DNA of 64,000 bases from Pseudomonas sp. MPC6 (GTDB lineage Bacteria > Pseudomonadota > Gammaproteobacteria > Pseudomonadales > Pseudomonadaceae): assembly GCF_006094435.1 (NCBI RefSeq), contig NZ_CP034783.1, forward strand, positions 3,003,001-3,067,000, written 5' to 3'. A program made the translations under genes and the position numbers. Below the pieces are notes generated by a model. It was given only the letters and a program-made list of their open reading frames with translations, was not told the origin of the DNA and did no database searches. Positions within the stretch are counted from its first letter, which is position 1. Each line of letters opens with the position of its first letter. Below, piece after piece: positions 38,917 through 47,338 of this stretch.

Positions 38917-40302
38917 TCAGTCGGAGACCATCGGGCAGTGAATCAAGACACGGGTTCCGCGGTGTGTAGCCGCAGGTTGAATATCCAGCGAGTAGCCGTG
39001 CAATTTGACGATGGCAGCGACCAACGATAATCCAAGACCATGCCCGGGCTGCATTCTGCTTGCATCTCCACGATAGAGTCGACGAATGACATGTGTACGG
39101 TCCGTCTCGGGTATGCCGGCACCATCGTCGGCGACTTCAATGAGAACCGTTGAATCCTTGATACTTCCCTGCAGTTTGATATGCCCACCCTCTGGCGTAA
39201 ATTTGATCGCGTTATCGAGCAAGTTGACCAAGGCCTCAAACAGCAACGAAGCGTCACCATACAGTTGTGGTAGGTCATTGGTGATTTCCAGAGAAAGCGT
39301 CTGAGAGCGATTGAGTGCCAAGGGTTCGTAAAATTCATGTGCTTGTTGTAACAACGCCATGATGTGGAAAGGTGCAAATGCTGAGCGGCGGCGAATGTCT
39401 TCGAGTTCGGCAACCCGAAGCAATCCCTGGAAACGCACCATGATCGATTCGCTTTCCTCAAGAGCCTGATTTAATATTTGCTCGTGTTCACTGTCCAAAG
39501 GCAGTTGCTGGAGCTGATAAAGCCGTGCACGCAACCGTGTCAGTGGCGTACGCAGATCATGGGCGACACCATCGCAGACGCTTTTAACCTCATGCATCAG
39601 TTGTTCGATATGGTCGAGCATCGTATTGACGGCGTTCGCCAGCATATCCAACTCGTCGCGACGGGCTGATAAGGGTAAGCGCTCCGACAAATTGCCTGAA
39701 ACAATACTCTCCGTACAAAGCTGCAGACGTTTGACACGGCGCAGCGGGAGACGCCGTAATAAATGCCAGCCAATCAATCCGGGGATGAGTGTTAATGAAA
39801 ATCCCCACATCAATGCCTGCTCAATAATTCCCCCGACGGCTGAAATCGAGCCACCGTCCCGGGCCAAAATAAGAATGTGTCCATCGCGGCGTCGAGTCAA
39901 AAGGGCATAGCTGCTTCTGGTTTCTTCATCGGGTAACGCTATACTCAACCCGCGCTCAAGGTAATGGACCTTCCCATCATCGGGCAAACTGGAACGCAGT
40001 TTGAGCAGGTCTCCCGCAATATGCTGGCCATCGGCTGTGAATAATCCATACGCATCGATTCCGGGCGTTGAATAGGCTTCACTGGCAGCCAGTTCTTTTG
40101 CCAGTTTTTTATCATCGACTTTTTGATAGTAATGCGCACGCTGCAATAATGTCCGCTCTGCAACGGTTCCCAGGTAGTGGGAGATTTGCCAATACAATAC
40201 GCCGGTGAAGAGTGCCCCCCAAGCCACAAAAAATATGGCGTAGAACCCGATCAAACGACTACCGGAAGAGCGCCACTCCTCAGTCTTTGGTAGCAAGGAC
40301 AT
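38917..40302 (-). CDS. Two-component sensor histidine kinase
   Basis: Membrane kinase of 461 residues: first membrane segment (LIGFYAIFFVAWGALFTGVL, about 17-36), periplasmic sensor region (about 40-155), second membrane segment ending with LTLIPGLIGWHLLRRLPLRR, HAMP, HisKA with GVAHDLRTPLTRLRARL (His about 243) and HATPase with NLLDNAIKFTPEGG and GHGLGLSLV. ATG 40302 overlaps the response regulator gene by 23 bases. EnvZ/QseC-like architecture. It ends 117 bases before the carboxypeptidase start, and is likely to sense envelope state. Confidence 0.9.
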   Translation of the reverse strand: MSLLPKTEEWRSSGSRLIGFYAIFFVAWGALFTGVLYWQISHYLGTVAERTLLQRAHYYQKVDDKKLAKELAASEAYSTPGIDAYGLFTADGQHIAGDLLKLRSSLPDDGKVHYLERGLSIALPDEETRSSYALLTRRRDGHILILARDGGSISAVGGIIEQALMWGFSLTLIPGLIGWHLLRRLPLRRVKRLQLCTESIVSGNLSERLPLSARRDELDMLANAVNTMLDHIEQLMHEVKSVCDGVAHDLRTPLTRLRARLYQLQQLPLDSEHEQILNQALEESESIMVRFQGLLRVAELEDIRRRSAFAPFHIMALLQQAHEFYEPLALNRSQTLSLEITNDLPQLYGDASLLFEALVNLLDNAIKFTPEGGHIKLQGSIKDSTVLIEVADDGAGIPETDRTHVIRRLYRGDASRMQPGHGLGLSLVAAIVKLHGYSLDIQPAATHRGTRVLIHCPMVSD

Positions 40303-40960
40303 AGCCAGCACCACGTATCGTATGGATGACGGGAGAGTCTTTATCGCCTTCGAGCTTTTTGCGCAGTCGGCCTATGTGAACATCTATGATGTTCGTTCCC
40401 GGATCGAAGTGATAACCCCAGACCTCTTCGAATAGCATGGTGCGCGTAACTAGCTGGCCGGCACTGCGCATCAGGTAATTGAGCAGTTTGAACTCGGTTG
40501 GAAGCAGCAGGATGTGTTCGTTGTTTCGAGTCAATTTGTGCTCGACCAGATCCAGTCGCAGGTTTCCACAACTGAGATGTGGATGGCTATAATCGGCACT
40601 GGTGCGCCGAAGCAACGCGTCTAAACGCGCAAGCATCTCGGTAGGCGAAAATGGTTTGGTCAAATAGTCGTCGCCGCCCGCCCGAAGCCCCTTGACGCGC
40701 TCATCTACGTCTGAAAGTGCACTGATCATGAGGACCGGTGTCTGAATACCAAGGCTCCTTAACGTACTGACAATGGTTAGCCCATCAAAATCGGGAAGCA
40801 TCCGATCCAGGGTGATGGCCTCGTAGCCTCCAGCAATCGCCAAGGCCAGTCCGTCTCGTCCGGTTTCGGCCCATCTGGAGCTGAAACCGTTGCGTTGGAG
40901 CGCGGCGATAATGACTTCCGCCGTTACCTCGTCATCCTCTATAACCAACGCGTAAGTCAT
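40280..40960 (-). CDS. OmpR-family response regulator
   Basis: 226-residue regulator. Receiver domain: VIEDDE at the start, acceptor Asp in AITLDRMLPDFDGL (about residue 52), YLTKPF Lys about 103. Winged-helix DNA-binding domain: LLPTEFKLLNYLMRSAGQLV, then VDVHIGRLRKKLEGD and IHTIRGAGYVL. GGGGGAAG lies just before ATG 40960. It overlaps the sensor gene. The TTAA triple repeat upstream of it and of the carboxypeptidase gene suggests autoregulation plus control of that gene. Confidence 0.92.
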   Translation of the reverse strand: MTYALVIEDDEVTAEVIIAALQRNGFSSRWAETGRDGLALAIAGGYEAITLDRMLPDFDGLTIVSTLRSLGIQTPVLMISALSDVDERVKGLRAGGDDYLTKPFSPTEMLARLDALLRRTSADYSHPHLSCGNLRLDLVEHKLTRNNEHILLLPTEFKLLNYLMRSAGQLVTRTMLFEEVWGYHFDPGTNIIDVHIGRLRKKLEGDKDSPVIHTIRGAGYVLATKD

Positions 40961-41026
40961 AACTTCCCCCGTTTAATGCCGACAGTTGATACGGCGTACC
41001 CTAGTGACCAACACGATGGCCGAAAA

Positions 41027-41051
41027 TTAAATATTTCTTAATCCACCTTAA
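41027..41051 (-). promoter_or_regulatory. Triple TTAA direct repeat upstream of the response regulator
   Basis: TTAA at 41027, 41038 and 41048 (spacing 11 and 10), about 67-90 bases upstream of ATG 40960. On the minus strand it reads GGTTAAGGTGGATTAAGAAA, then ATATTTAATTTT. Same arrangement as in front of the carboxypeptidase gene. Confidence 0.5.
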
Positions 41052-41092
41052 CCTTGATGCGTTCCAAAGCACGGATATATTTGTCATGGCGG

Positions 41093-41212
41093 ATGCTTAC
41101 ACGTACTGACAGACGGAAAAATGTGACCCCCTATCTGGCTTTCTTTTTGCTTGCGTTCGGTCTGTTGTGTACCTATGCGAATTGGATTACTGCGAAGAAC
41201 AATCCGGCGTAG
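41093..41212 (+). CDS. Possible 39-residue membrane protein
   Basis: A basic N-terminus (MLTRTDRRKNVTPY) is followed by a strong hydrophobic stretch LAFFLLAFGLLCTYANW and a short polar tail. One membrane helix with positive-inside topology is expected. No clear Shine-Dalgarno (GGCGG touches the start). It is divergent from the response regulator gene. Not recognised. The rest of 41213-41527 shows no coding signal. Confidence 0.42.
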   Translation: MLTRTDRRKNVTPYLAFFLLAFGLLCTYANWITAKNNPA

Positions 41213-41527
41213 CGGCGCTCAATCGTCTTCCTTCCATCAGGTCATTCCCAGTGATTTGATTCTAACCAGCATCAAATACCAAATCGACTGCTGAGCAAAA
41301 CGGTGCCGACCATTCGATCATGCCTTAGCTATGCAGCTTAACGCGACCGGCAAACATCAAAAAAGCTCGTATACGTGGTACGGCCATTTTCACGCATTAG
41401 CAGCAAATTTCTTGCTTGCTCAGGGCTGATGACACCTACCACGGGGACCTTGCAACTAACGATTTACGCAGGTGTCGATTGTTTACGGTTGCGGATCAAT
41501 GCTCGTTTTCCACTGCTGGAGAACCCT

Positions 41528-41731
41528 ATGACTCGGCAAGAAGAATTTTTGGCAAAAGCGCTTGAAATACACCATGAGTACGAACAGGCGACAGCTATCC
41601 TCCACGCCATGATGAGTAAAAACGTTGCCGTTGGTCCTGCGTGGGATGCTGCTGTCGAGAGGCAACTCGCAGCACTTGACACCTGGATGGAGTTGCCTCG
41701 TGCTTACGGCGATCTTCAGGCTGACGACTGA
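41528..41731 (+). CDS. Small hypothetical protein
   Basis: 67-residue soluble protein, rich in Ala and Glu (MTRQEEFLAKALEIHHEYEQ, ending AYGDLQADD), predicted mostly helical. GGAGA lies seven bases before ATG 41528. The longer frame from 41375 is unlikely because its upstream part has no domain character. It lies just ahead of the DUF2254 remnant and nhaA. Family not recognised. Confidence 0.55.
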   Translation: MTRQEEFLAKALEIHHEYEQATAILHAMMSKNVAVGPAWDAAVERQLAALDTWMELPRAYGDLQADD

Positions 41732-41740
41732 TGCAATGGT

Positions 41741-41784
41741 GGTCAGTTGGTGTAACACCCATGGCCAACGAGCGATCAATTTTA
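41741..41784 (-). pseudogene. Remnant of a DUF2254 gene 5' end
   Basis: On the minus strand LIARWPWVLHQLT is encoded, matching MIARWRWLLHQLT at the start of the intact DUF2254 protein (55049 leftwards). The ATG has become TTG, and homology stops after about 13 codons. It forms one end of the duplicated segment described at 41741-41930. Confidence 0.7.
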
Positions 41785-41930
41785 GTATCACTTGATAGTG
41801 ACGTGATCGGTCAGATTTACGGATTTGCGTGAGAGGTGATGAACCCTGGGTGGAGTATTCTTGACAGCCAAAGGTTCATTCAGTCGCATGGGCCGGTCAT
41901 TTGCATCGTACTTGTTAACTCCTTATCATC
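41741..41930. repeat. Diverged segment A, duplicated at 55011-55197
   Basis: Segment A shares with segment B the stretches GGTCAGTTGNTGTAACANCC, GCCAACGAGCGATCA, TTGATAGTGACG/TGTGATAGTGACG, GAGTATT/GAGTGTT, AAGGTTCATTCAG and GGTCATTTGCATC, in the same order and spacing with a few indels. It consists of the 5' end and upstream region of a DUF2254 gene. Confidence 0.85.
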
Positions 41931-42007
41931 CGGCTGGGTGCGTTGCGGCATACGGCACAGCGCAGGTTAAACTCAAACGTTGGTCGGGCCGCCAGCGGAG
42001 AGTCAAT

Positions 42008-43345
42008 GTGTCTGAAAAAAACTCGACGTCCTCCTCTATTCCCCGTCCTCAGGTTCTGACCGATCGCGCACTGTCCGCAATAGAGCGTTTTTCGCATATC
42101 GAGGCGGTCAGCGGCATCGTCTTGCTACTCGCTGCGATGGTTGCACTCATCTGGGCCAACAGCCCGCTTGCTGATTCTTATGAGCACTTTTGGAACACCC
42201 GACTCACCTTGGGTTTAGGCGAGTTTACGGTCTCGTGTTCGCTGCATTTTTTGGTCAATGATGGGCTGATGGCTATGTTCTTTCTCGTGGTCGGAGCCGA
42301 GATACGCCAGGAGATCAATGACGGCGCGCTTGCGAATCTCAAACTGGCGACGTTACCCCTTGGCGCTGCGTTAGGTGGCGTCATGATGCCGGCGATTATT
42401 TACATGGCATTCAATCAGGGTACCGAAGCCAGTACAGGGTGGGCAGTACCCACCGCCACCGACATTGCGTTTGCTGTCGGGGTTCTCGCACTGTTAGGAA
42501 AGTCGATTCCCAATGGTATTCGCGTGCTGCTGCTCGCACTGGCCATCATCGACGATATCGTTGCCATATTGATCATTGCCGTTTTCTATACCGCGAGCCT
42601 GGATTACCTGGGCTTAGTGGTCGCGATGAGCGGGTTGGCGCTGGTGCTGCTTTTTCAGAGAATGGGCATTGGCAAGGCCTATGTATACATGCTGCCTGGC
42701 GCCATTGTATGGTTTGGCCTTCTGAAAACCGGTGTTCACCCCACACTGGCGGGCGTAATACTCGGTCTGATGACGCCGGTAAACTCCAAGCCCGCAACGG
42801 AACGACCACTGGATACAATTGGGCGAAATTTCCATGAGTTGATGGAGCGTTTCTCCCATTCCACCAACAGTCCGCAGGAGGTCGCCAAGCCGCTGAAGCA
42901 ACTTCAGCAAGCACAGAGGGAAATACTGCCTCCGGTGCAGCGGGTCCAGATAGGATTGCACCCATGGGTAGCGTTTGGTGTCATGCCGCTCTTCGCTTTG
43001 GCCAATGCGGGCGTAGGTCTTGAAGGCATAAATCTGGACAATGAGGTCTCTCGGAATATCTTCATGGGTGTGATATCAGCGCTTGTGCTCGGCAAGCCGC
43101 TGGGAATCATTCTTGCGAGCGTCACCCTCGTCAAACTCAACGTTTGCAAGCTGCCTGAAGGGGTGACATGGAGTGGTATCGGACTGGTGGGTTTGCTGGG
43201 CGGTATCGGATTTACGATGTCGATCTTTATTTCATCGTTGGCTTTTTCTGATCCTGCGTTACTTTCTTCGGCAAAACTCAGTGTTCTTGTGGCTTCGTCA
43301 GTGGCTGCAATTATCGGGTTGATCTGGGGGAAAATGAAGTTCTGA
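42008..43345 (+). CDS. nhaA: Na+/H+ antiporter NhaA (copy 1)
   Basis: Electrogenic Na+(Li+)/H+ antiporter of 445 residues in the inner membrane. The paired Asp of the ion site is in ALAIIDDIVAILII, with the NhaA stretches VNDGLMAMFFLVVGAEIRQE and AVPTATDIAFAVGVLALLG. A hydrophilic loop (about 265-300, PVNSKPATERPLDTIGRNFH onwards) is longer than in E. coli NhaA and in copy 2. GTG 42008 is preceded by GGAGAG (5 bases); the upstream frame is segment A, not coding. Convergent with the Usp gene. Confidence 0.93.
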   Translation: MSEKNSTSSSIPRPQVLTDRALSAIERFSHIEAVSGIVLLLAAMVALIWANSPLADSYEHFWNTRLTLGLGEFTVSCSLHFLVNDGLMAMFFLVVGAEIRQEINDGALANLKLATLPLGAALGGVMMPAIIYMAFNQGTEASTGWAVPTATDIAFAVGVLALLGKSIPNGIRVLLLALAIIDDIVAILIIAVFYTASLDYLGLVVAMSGLALVLLFQRMGIGKAYVYMLPGAIVWFGLLKTGVHPTLAGVILGLMTPVNSKPATERPLDTIGRNFHELMERFSHSTNSPQEVAKPLKQLQQAQREILPPVQRVQIGLHPWVAFGVMPLFALANAGVGLEGINLDNEVSRNIFMGVISALVLGKPLGIILASVTLVKLNVCKLPEGVTWSGIGLVGLLGGIGFTMSIFISSLAFSDPALLSSAKLSVLVASSVAAIIGLIWGKMKF

Positions 43346-43384
43346 CGGTATGCTCCCGGTTCAATATCCGATTGTGCGAACATC

Positions 43385-43418
43385 CACGGCGCACTGGCTG
43401 ACTAGCCAGTTCGCCGTG
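43385..43418. terminator. Hairpin between convergent nhaA and usp genes
   Basis: CACGGCG and ACTGGCT (43385-43391, 43393-43399) pair with AGCCAGT and CGCCGTG (43104-type positions 43104 excluded; actual 43404-43410 and 43412-43418), leaving one mismatch and a four-base loop. No long T-run follows, but its place between convergent stops suggests a two-way terminator. Confidence 0.6.
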
Positions 43419-43438
43419 AAATCGAATCTTACGATCTA

Positions 43439-43873
43439 TTATTTGACCAATGTGATTGGGATGCTGGAGAGCTGAATCACTTTTGCCGCGACAGAGCCCA
43501 GGAAGATTCCCGCCAGGAAACCGTTGCCATGTGAACCTAAAATGATGCTGTCACATCCCAAGGATTGCGAGGCGGCTACAATTTTGCTGGCCGCGTCACC
43601 CAGCAACGTGTGAAATGTGAATGCAATGCCTTCTTGCTTCAGCAGAGCAACTGCCTTTTGTGAATCTTCAGCACTTTTGTGATCGTAGTAGCGATCAAGC
43701 TCATCCTCGGCTGTGTCTTGTGCGATTCGTGTCGGTAAAAGTGGCTGCACATTCACCAAATTTACCTCAACACTTCCCCCCAGCAATCCGCCATCCTGGA
43801 TCAGTCCGATGAGGTAAAGCACCGCGCGTTCTGAATGCTCGGAACCGTCGACAGCAACAAGAATTTTATGCAT
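43439..43873 (-). CDS. Universal stress protein (UspA family)
   Basis: 144-residue cytoplasmic Usp domain. ILVAVDGSEHSERAV at the start and the ATP-binding motif GSHGNGFLAGIFLGSVA (G-2x-G-9x-G-S) mark it as the nucleotide-binding type. GGATCTGGAA precedes ATG 43873. It follows the P-type ATPase gene on the same strand by 131 bases and may share its transcript. Usp genes are commonly found beside ion transporters in stress regions. Confidence 0.93.
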   Translation of the reverse strand: MHKILVAVDGSEHSERAVLYLIGLIQDGGLLGGSVEVNLVNVQPLLPTRIAQDTAEDELDRYYDHKSAEDSQKAVALLKQEGIAFTFHTLLGDAASKIVAASQSLGCDSIILGSHGNGFLAGIFLGSVAAKVIQLSSIPITLVK

Positions 43874-44004
43874 TTCCAGATCCTTTTTTCAGTGGCCTGA
43901 AGGTGCTTGTCCAGCAAGCGTTCCCCAAGCGAACCTCCTTGCGGCACAAGGGGAACAGTTGCAGATTGCACCCCAATAGTATGGGGCCAGCTTGCAACCG
44001 AGTT

Positions 44005-46737
44005 CTACTCGGACAAACGTATTCGAATCTGTTTTTCGATCTCGATGATGGCAAAGAGTGCAACGCCTACGCCAATGATCAGCAGGCCATCAACGAAGGG
44101 GATCGCTTGCGTAGCGAATACCTTTTGCAGCGGTGGTGCATAGGTGATGGCGAACTGAGCGAAGGTAACCACTGCGACGGTCATCCACACGACCTTGGTG
44201 CCTCGAATGCCCTTCCAGGTAAGCGATGTGCTGTAGAGATTGCGAATGAAGAACAGATGGAATATTTCCATCACGACTAACGTGTTCACCGCGATGGTTC
44301 GGGCCAACTCCACTGAGTAGCCACGGTCGAGCGCATACGAAAAAATGCCGTAAACGCCGCAGAGAAACAGAATGGAAACAAGCACCATATGCCAAACTAA
44401 TGCACCGCTTATCAGTGGCTGTTTGCGCGAGCGTGGCGGTCTGCGCATGGTGTTTTCTTCGGTAGGCTCGAACGCCAGAGCGATGCCGAGTGTCACTGCG
44501 GTAATCAGGTTGATCCACAGAATCTGTATCGGCGTCACCGGCAGCGTAATGCCGAGTAGCAGCGCGACAATGATGGTCATCGTCTCGCCCGCGTTGGTAG
44601 GCAGCGTCCAGCTCAGCACTTTCTTGATGTTGTCGTAGACTGTCCGCCCCTCGCGCACCGCCGCCACGATGGATGCGAAGTTGTCATCAGCCAACACCAG
44701 GTCTGCGGCTTCCTTGGCGGCTTCGCTACCTTTCCCGCCCATGGCGATACCGGCATCTGCGCGCTTTAGCGCTGGAGCGTCGTTTACGCCATCGCCGGTC
44801 ATGGCCACTGTCATGCCGTTCGATTGCAGCAGCATTACCAACCTGAGCTTATGTTCGGGGCTGGTGCGCGCAAAAATATTGACGTGCTTTACCGCCTCCT
44901 TCAGAGCGGCATCGTTCATGGCGTCGAGGTCTACGCCAGTCAGCACCATTTCGGGATTTTCCAGGCCAATCTGGCGACCGATAGTGGCGGCGGTACCGCC
45001 GTGATCGCCAGTGATCATTTTGACGACAATGCCTGCTGCTTGGCATTGCTGAACTGCCTTTATCGTCTCGGGTCTAGGCGGGTCAATCAGTCCGACCATG
45101 CCCAGCAGGGTTAACCCTCCTAGTACATCCCCAAACTCCAACACGGTGTGCTCGGGCGGAACTGATCTCACTGCAAACGCCAATACACGCTGCCCCCTGG
45201 CAGCAATGGCGTTTGCCTGTGCGTGCCAGTAGTCCGCATTGAGCGGTTCAGTCCCGCCAGCGTTGACGAGCTGCTGCGTGCTCATGGCCAGTATTTGCTC
45301 TGGCGCGCCTTTCACATAGATAGAGGCATGTCGATCATGGTTGTGATGCAGTGTCGCCATAAAGCGGTGTTTCGCGTCAAACGGAATGGCATCGGTGCGG
45401 GGCCAGGCCCGATGATCTTCATCGCTATCAATTCCGGTCTTTCCGGAAAATGCCAGCAAGGCACCTTCCATCGGGTCACCCTCTACCTTCCATGAGTCTT
45501 CATGCAAGCGCAGTACAGCATCGTTGCACAGGCTGGCTGCTCTCCCCAATTCTGCCAACGCAGGGTGAGTCGATATGTCGACTAGCTGATTTGCAAGGCT
45601 GATACTTCCCGCTGGCTGGTAACCTGCGCCATCGACTGTGAAGATGAGATCGTTGGTGACGACCGATGCCACCATCATTTCGTTGCGGGTGAGTGTGCCA
45701 GTCTTGTCAGTGCAGATGACGGATACCGAGCCGAGTGTCTCGATAGCAGGCAGGCGACGCACAATGGCGTTGCGGCGAGCCATTGCCCGAACGCCGACCG
45801 CAAGCGTGATGGTAAGGACGGCGGGCAGCCCTTCAGGTATCGCCGCTACCGACATCCCCACCACGACCATGAAGATCTCGGTGAACTCGTAGTGCCCGAC
45901 ATAATGGCCAAACACGAGCAACAGGCCGCCGATTAACAGGATCAGGATCGTCAGCCAGCGCGCAAACACGTTCATTTGCTGCACCAGCGGGGTGGTCAGC
46001 GTTTCTACACCGGCAAGCAGCGTACTGATGCGTCCGATCTCGGCTGCTGCTGCGGTAGCGACGACAACCCCTGTCGCTTGCCCGCAAGTCACGAGCGTAC
46101 CGCTGAACGCCATGCAAGTACGATCACCCAGGGCTGCGTCAAGGGCCACCGGTTTGGTATGTTTTTCTACGGGTAGGGATTCACCGGTAAGAATGGCTTC
46201 TTGAATTTGAAGTCTGTTCGCGTGCAGCAGGCGTAAATCAGCAGGGACTTTGTCTCCCGCCTCCAGCAATACGATATCGCCCGGTACTAGTTCCTCACCC
46301 ACAATACTTAAGCGTTCGCCTGCGCGAATCACGGCGGCGCGCGGTGCCAGCATCTGCCGGATAGCGTCCATGGCTTTTTCCGCTTTTCCTTCCTGGACGT
46401 AGCCAATGATTGCGTTTGCAATTACCACAGCCAGAATCACCACCGTATCCCACAGATGTTGCAGCATCGCGGTAATCGCAGCGGATCCTAGAAGCACGTA
46501 AATCAGAATGTTGTGAAATTGCCGCAAGAATCGCAGCCACGCCGGTCGCCGCGCTGCTTCTGGCAAGCGATTGAACCCAGTGCGGTCAAGCCGGGCTTGA
46601 ACGTCGGCCACGTCCAGTCCGACATGCTCATTGACCTCAAGCAGGTTCTTCACCTGCTCTGCAGGCAGGGAGTGCCAGGCCACGGAATGCGGAGGGATTG
46701 GCGCTTGCTCAGCTGCTGCGTTGACTACCTGCTTCAT
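44005..46737 (-). CDS. P-type cation-transporting ATPase (P2 class, CtpF-like)
   Basis: P-type ATPase of 910 residues. Order: N-terminal cation-ATPase domain (HSLPAEQVKNLLEVNEHVGL), membrane pair, actuator with ILTGESLPVEK, membrane segment with IPEGLPAVLTITLAVGVRAM, phosphorylation motif CTDKTGTLTRNEM, nucleotide-binding domain with VKGAPE, hinge TGDGVNDAPALKRADAGIAM and four C-terminal membrane segments. The M6 motif reads WINLITAVTLGIALAFEP, unlike NLVTDGLPALALG of Ca2+ pumps and like the CtpF group, so the ion may be Na+, K+ or Ca2+. ATG 46737 with GGAGA upstream is preferred over 46767. It lies between the two nhaA genes. Confidence 0.9.
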   Translation of the reverse strand: MKQVVNAAAEQAPIPPHSVAWHSLPAEQVKNLLEVNEHVGLDVADVQARLDRTGFNRLPEAARRPAWLRFLRQFHNILIYVLLGSAAITAMLQHLWDTVVILAVVIANAIIGYVQEGKAEKAMDAIRQMLAPRAAVIRAGERLSIVGEELVPGDIVLLEAGDKVPADLRLLHANRLQIQEAILTGESLPVEKHTKPVALDAALGDRTCMAFSGTLVTCGQATGVVVATAAAAEIGRISTLLAGVETLTTPLVQQMNVFARWLTILILLIGGLLLVFGHYVGHYEFTEIFMVVVGMSVAAIPEGLPAVLTITLAVGVRAMARRNAIVRRLPAIETLGSVSVICTDKTGTLTRNEMMVASVVTNDLIFTVDGAGYQPAGSISLANQLVDISTHPALAELGRAASLCNDAVLRLHEDSWKVEGDPMEGALLAFSGKTGIDSDEDHRAWPRTDAIPFDAKHRFMATLHHNHDRHASIYVKGAPEQILAMSTQQLVNAGGTEPLNADYWHAQANAIAARGQRVLAFAVRSVPPEHTVLEFGDVLGGLTLLGMVGLIDPPRPETIKAVQQCQAAGIVVKMITGDHGGTAATIGRQIGLENPEMVLTGVDLDAMNDAALKEAVKHVNIFARTSPEHKLRLVMLLQSNGMTVAMTGDGVNDAPALKRADAGIAMGGKGSEAAKEAADLVLADDNFASIVAAVREGRTVYDNIKKVLSWTLPTNAGETMTIIVALLLGITLPVTPIQILWINLITAVTLGIALAFEPTEENTMRRPPRSRKQPLISGALVWHMVLVSILFLCGVYGIFSYALDRGYSVELARTIAVNTLVVMEIFHLFFIRNLYSTSLTWKGIRGTKVVWMTVAVVTFAQFAITYAPPLQKVFATQAIPFVDGLLIIGVGVALFAIIEIEKQIRIRLSE

Positions 46738-47114
46738 CAAGGAGTATCTCCTGTGCACACAGCTCAACGAAGCGGGCCTGTGTCTACTTACAAGCTTAGG
46801 TGGCCATGAGCTGGCGTGGGTATATCAGAATGCTGAGAAATCGTCGGTCGCTCTTGCATGTTTACTGCCATGAAGATGATAGGAGTGAAGGTGAATATGC
46901 AACCAGAGAATTTGAAACTGTTGATTTAAATCAATCTGTTGGTGGTTAAATAGTGTAACCGGATATTTTGGTGGCCGCTATTATTTTAGTGTCATGAATA
47001 ATTTTTATGTATTGGCTGCTTGGTTGTTATACGTTTCCAGCCTGTACTTGCTGAGGTGTCAAATATCTTATGTGGTTATTGGTTATTGGTTTCTGGCTTT
47101 AAGGGGTAGGACTT
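46738..47114. other. AT-rich gap upstream of the P-type ATPase
   Basis: From about 46870 the DNA is strikingly AT-rich compared with its neighbours. It contains the ATPase promoter region and a 45-codon frame (46994-47131, starting MNNFYVLAAWLLYVSSLYLL) with two hydrophobic stretches but no Shine-Dalgarno; I do not call it a gene. Nothing else recognisable. Confidence 0.5.
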
Positions 47115-47276
47115 ATGATTACTATTGCTAATTTAATAAGTGTATGTGGTATTTCCTTGTTGATGTATGAATATGTCGCGCATGCAGATATCTTTGGTTT
47201 AAGCTGCATTCGAGAGCGTTTGATGGAGAACGTAAATAGCGTTGTACAGAAAGGTAATAAACTGTTGATTGCATGA
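47115..47276 (+). CDS. Possible 53-residue protein upstream of nhaA copy 2
   Basis: Short frame starting MITIANLISVCGISLLMYEY and ending KGNKLLIA, with GGTAGGA just upstream of the ATG. It has a moderately hydrophobic N-terminal third. Codon use is AT-rich, unlike the flanking nhaA. It ends 62 bases before nhaA copy 2 on the same strand. Not recognised; may be chance. Confidence 0.4.
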   Translation: MITIANLISVCGISLLMYEYVAHADIFGLSCIRERLMENVNSVVQKGNKLLIA

Positions 47277-47338
47277 CGTAGCCCAACCGTCTAGTGCAGA
47301 TGTTATTATATGCTTTTTTAGTACCCCTAAGGACGCTG

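Noticed and set aside
41483..41791. 102-codon minus-strand frame upstream of nhaA copy 1 as a gene
   Set aside because: Only its first part matches the DUF2254 start; the rest is antisense to a small plus-strand gene, so it is a remnant.
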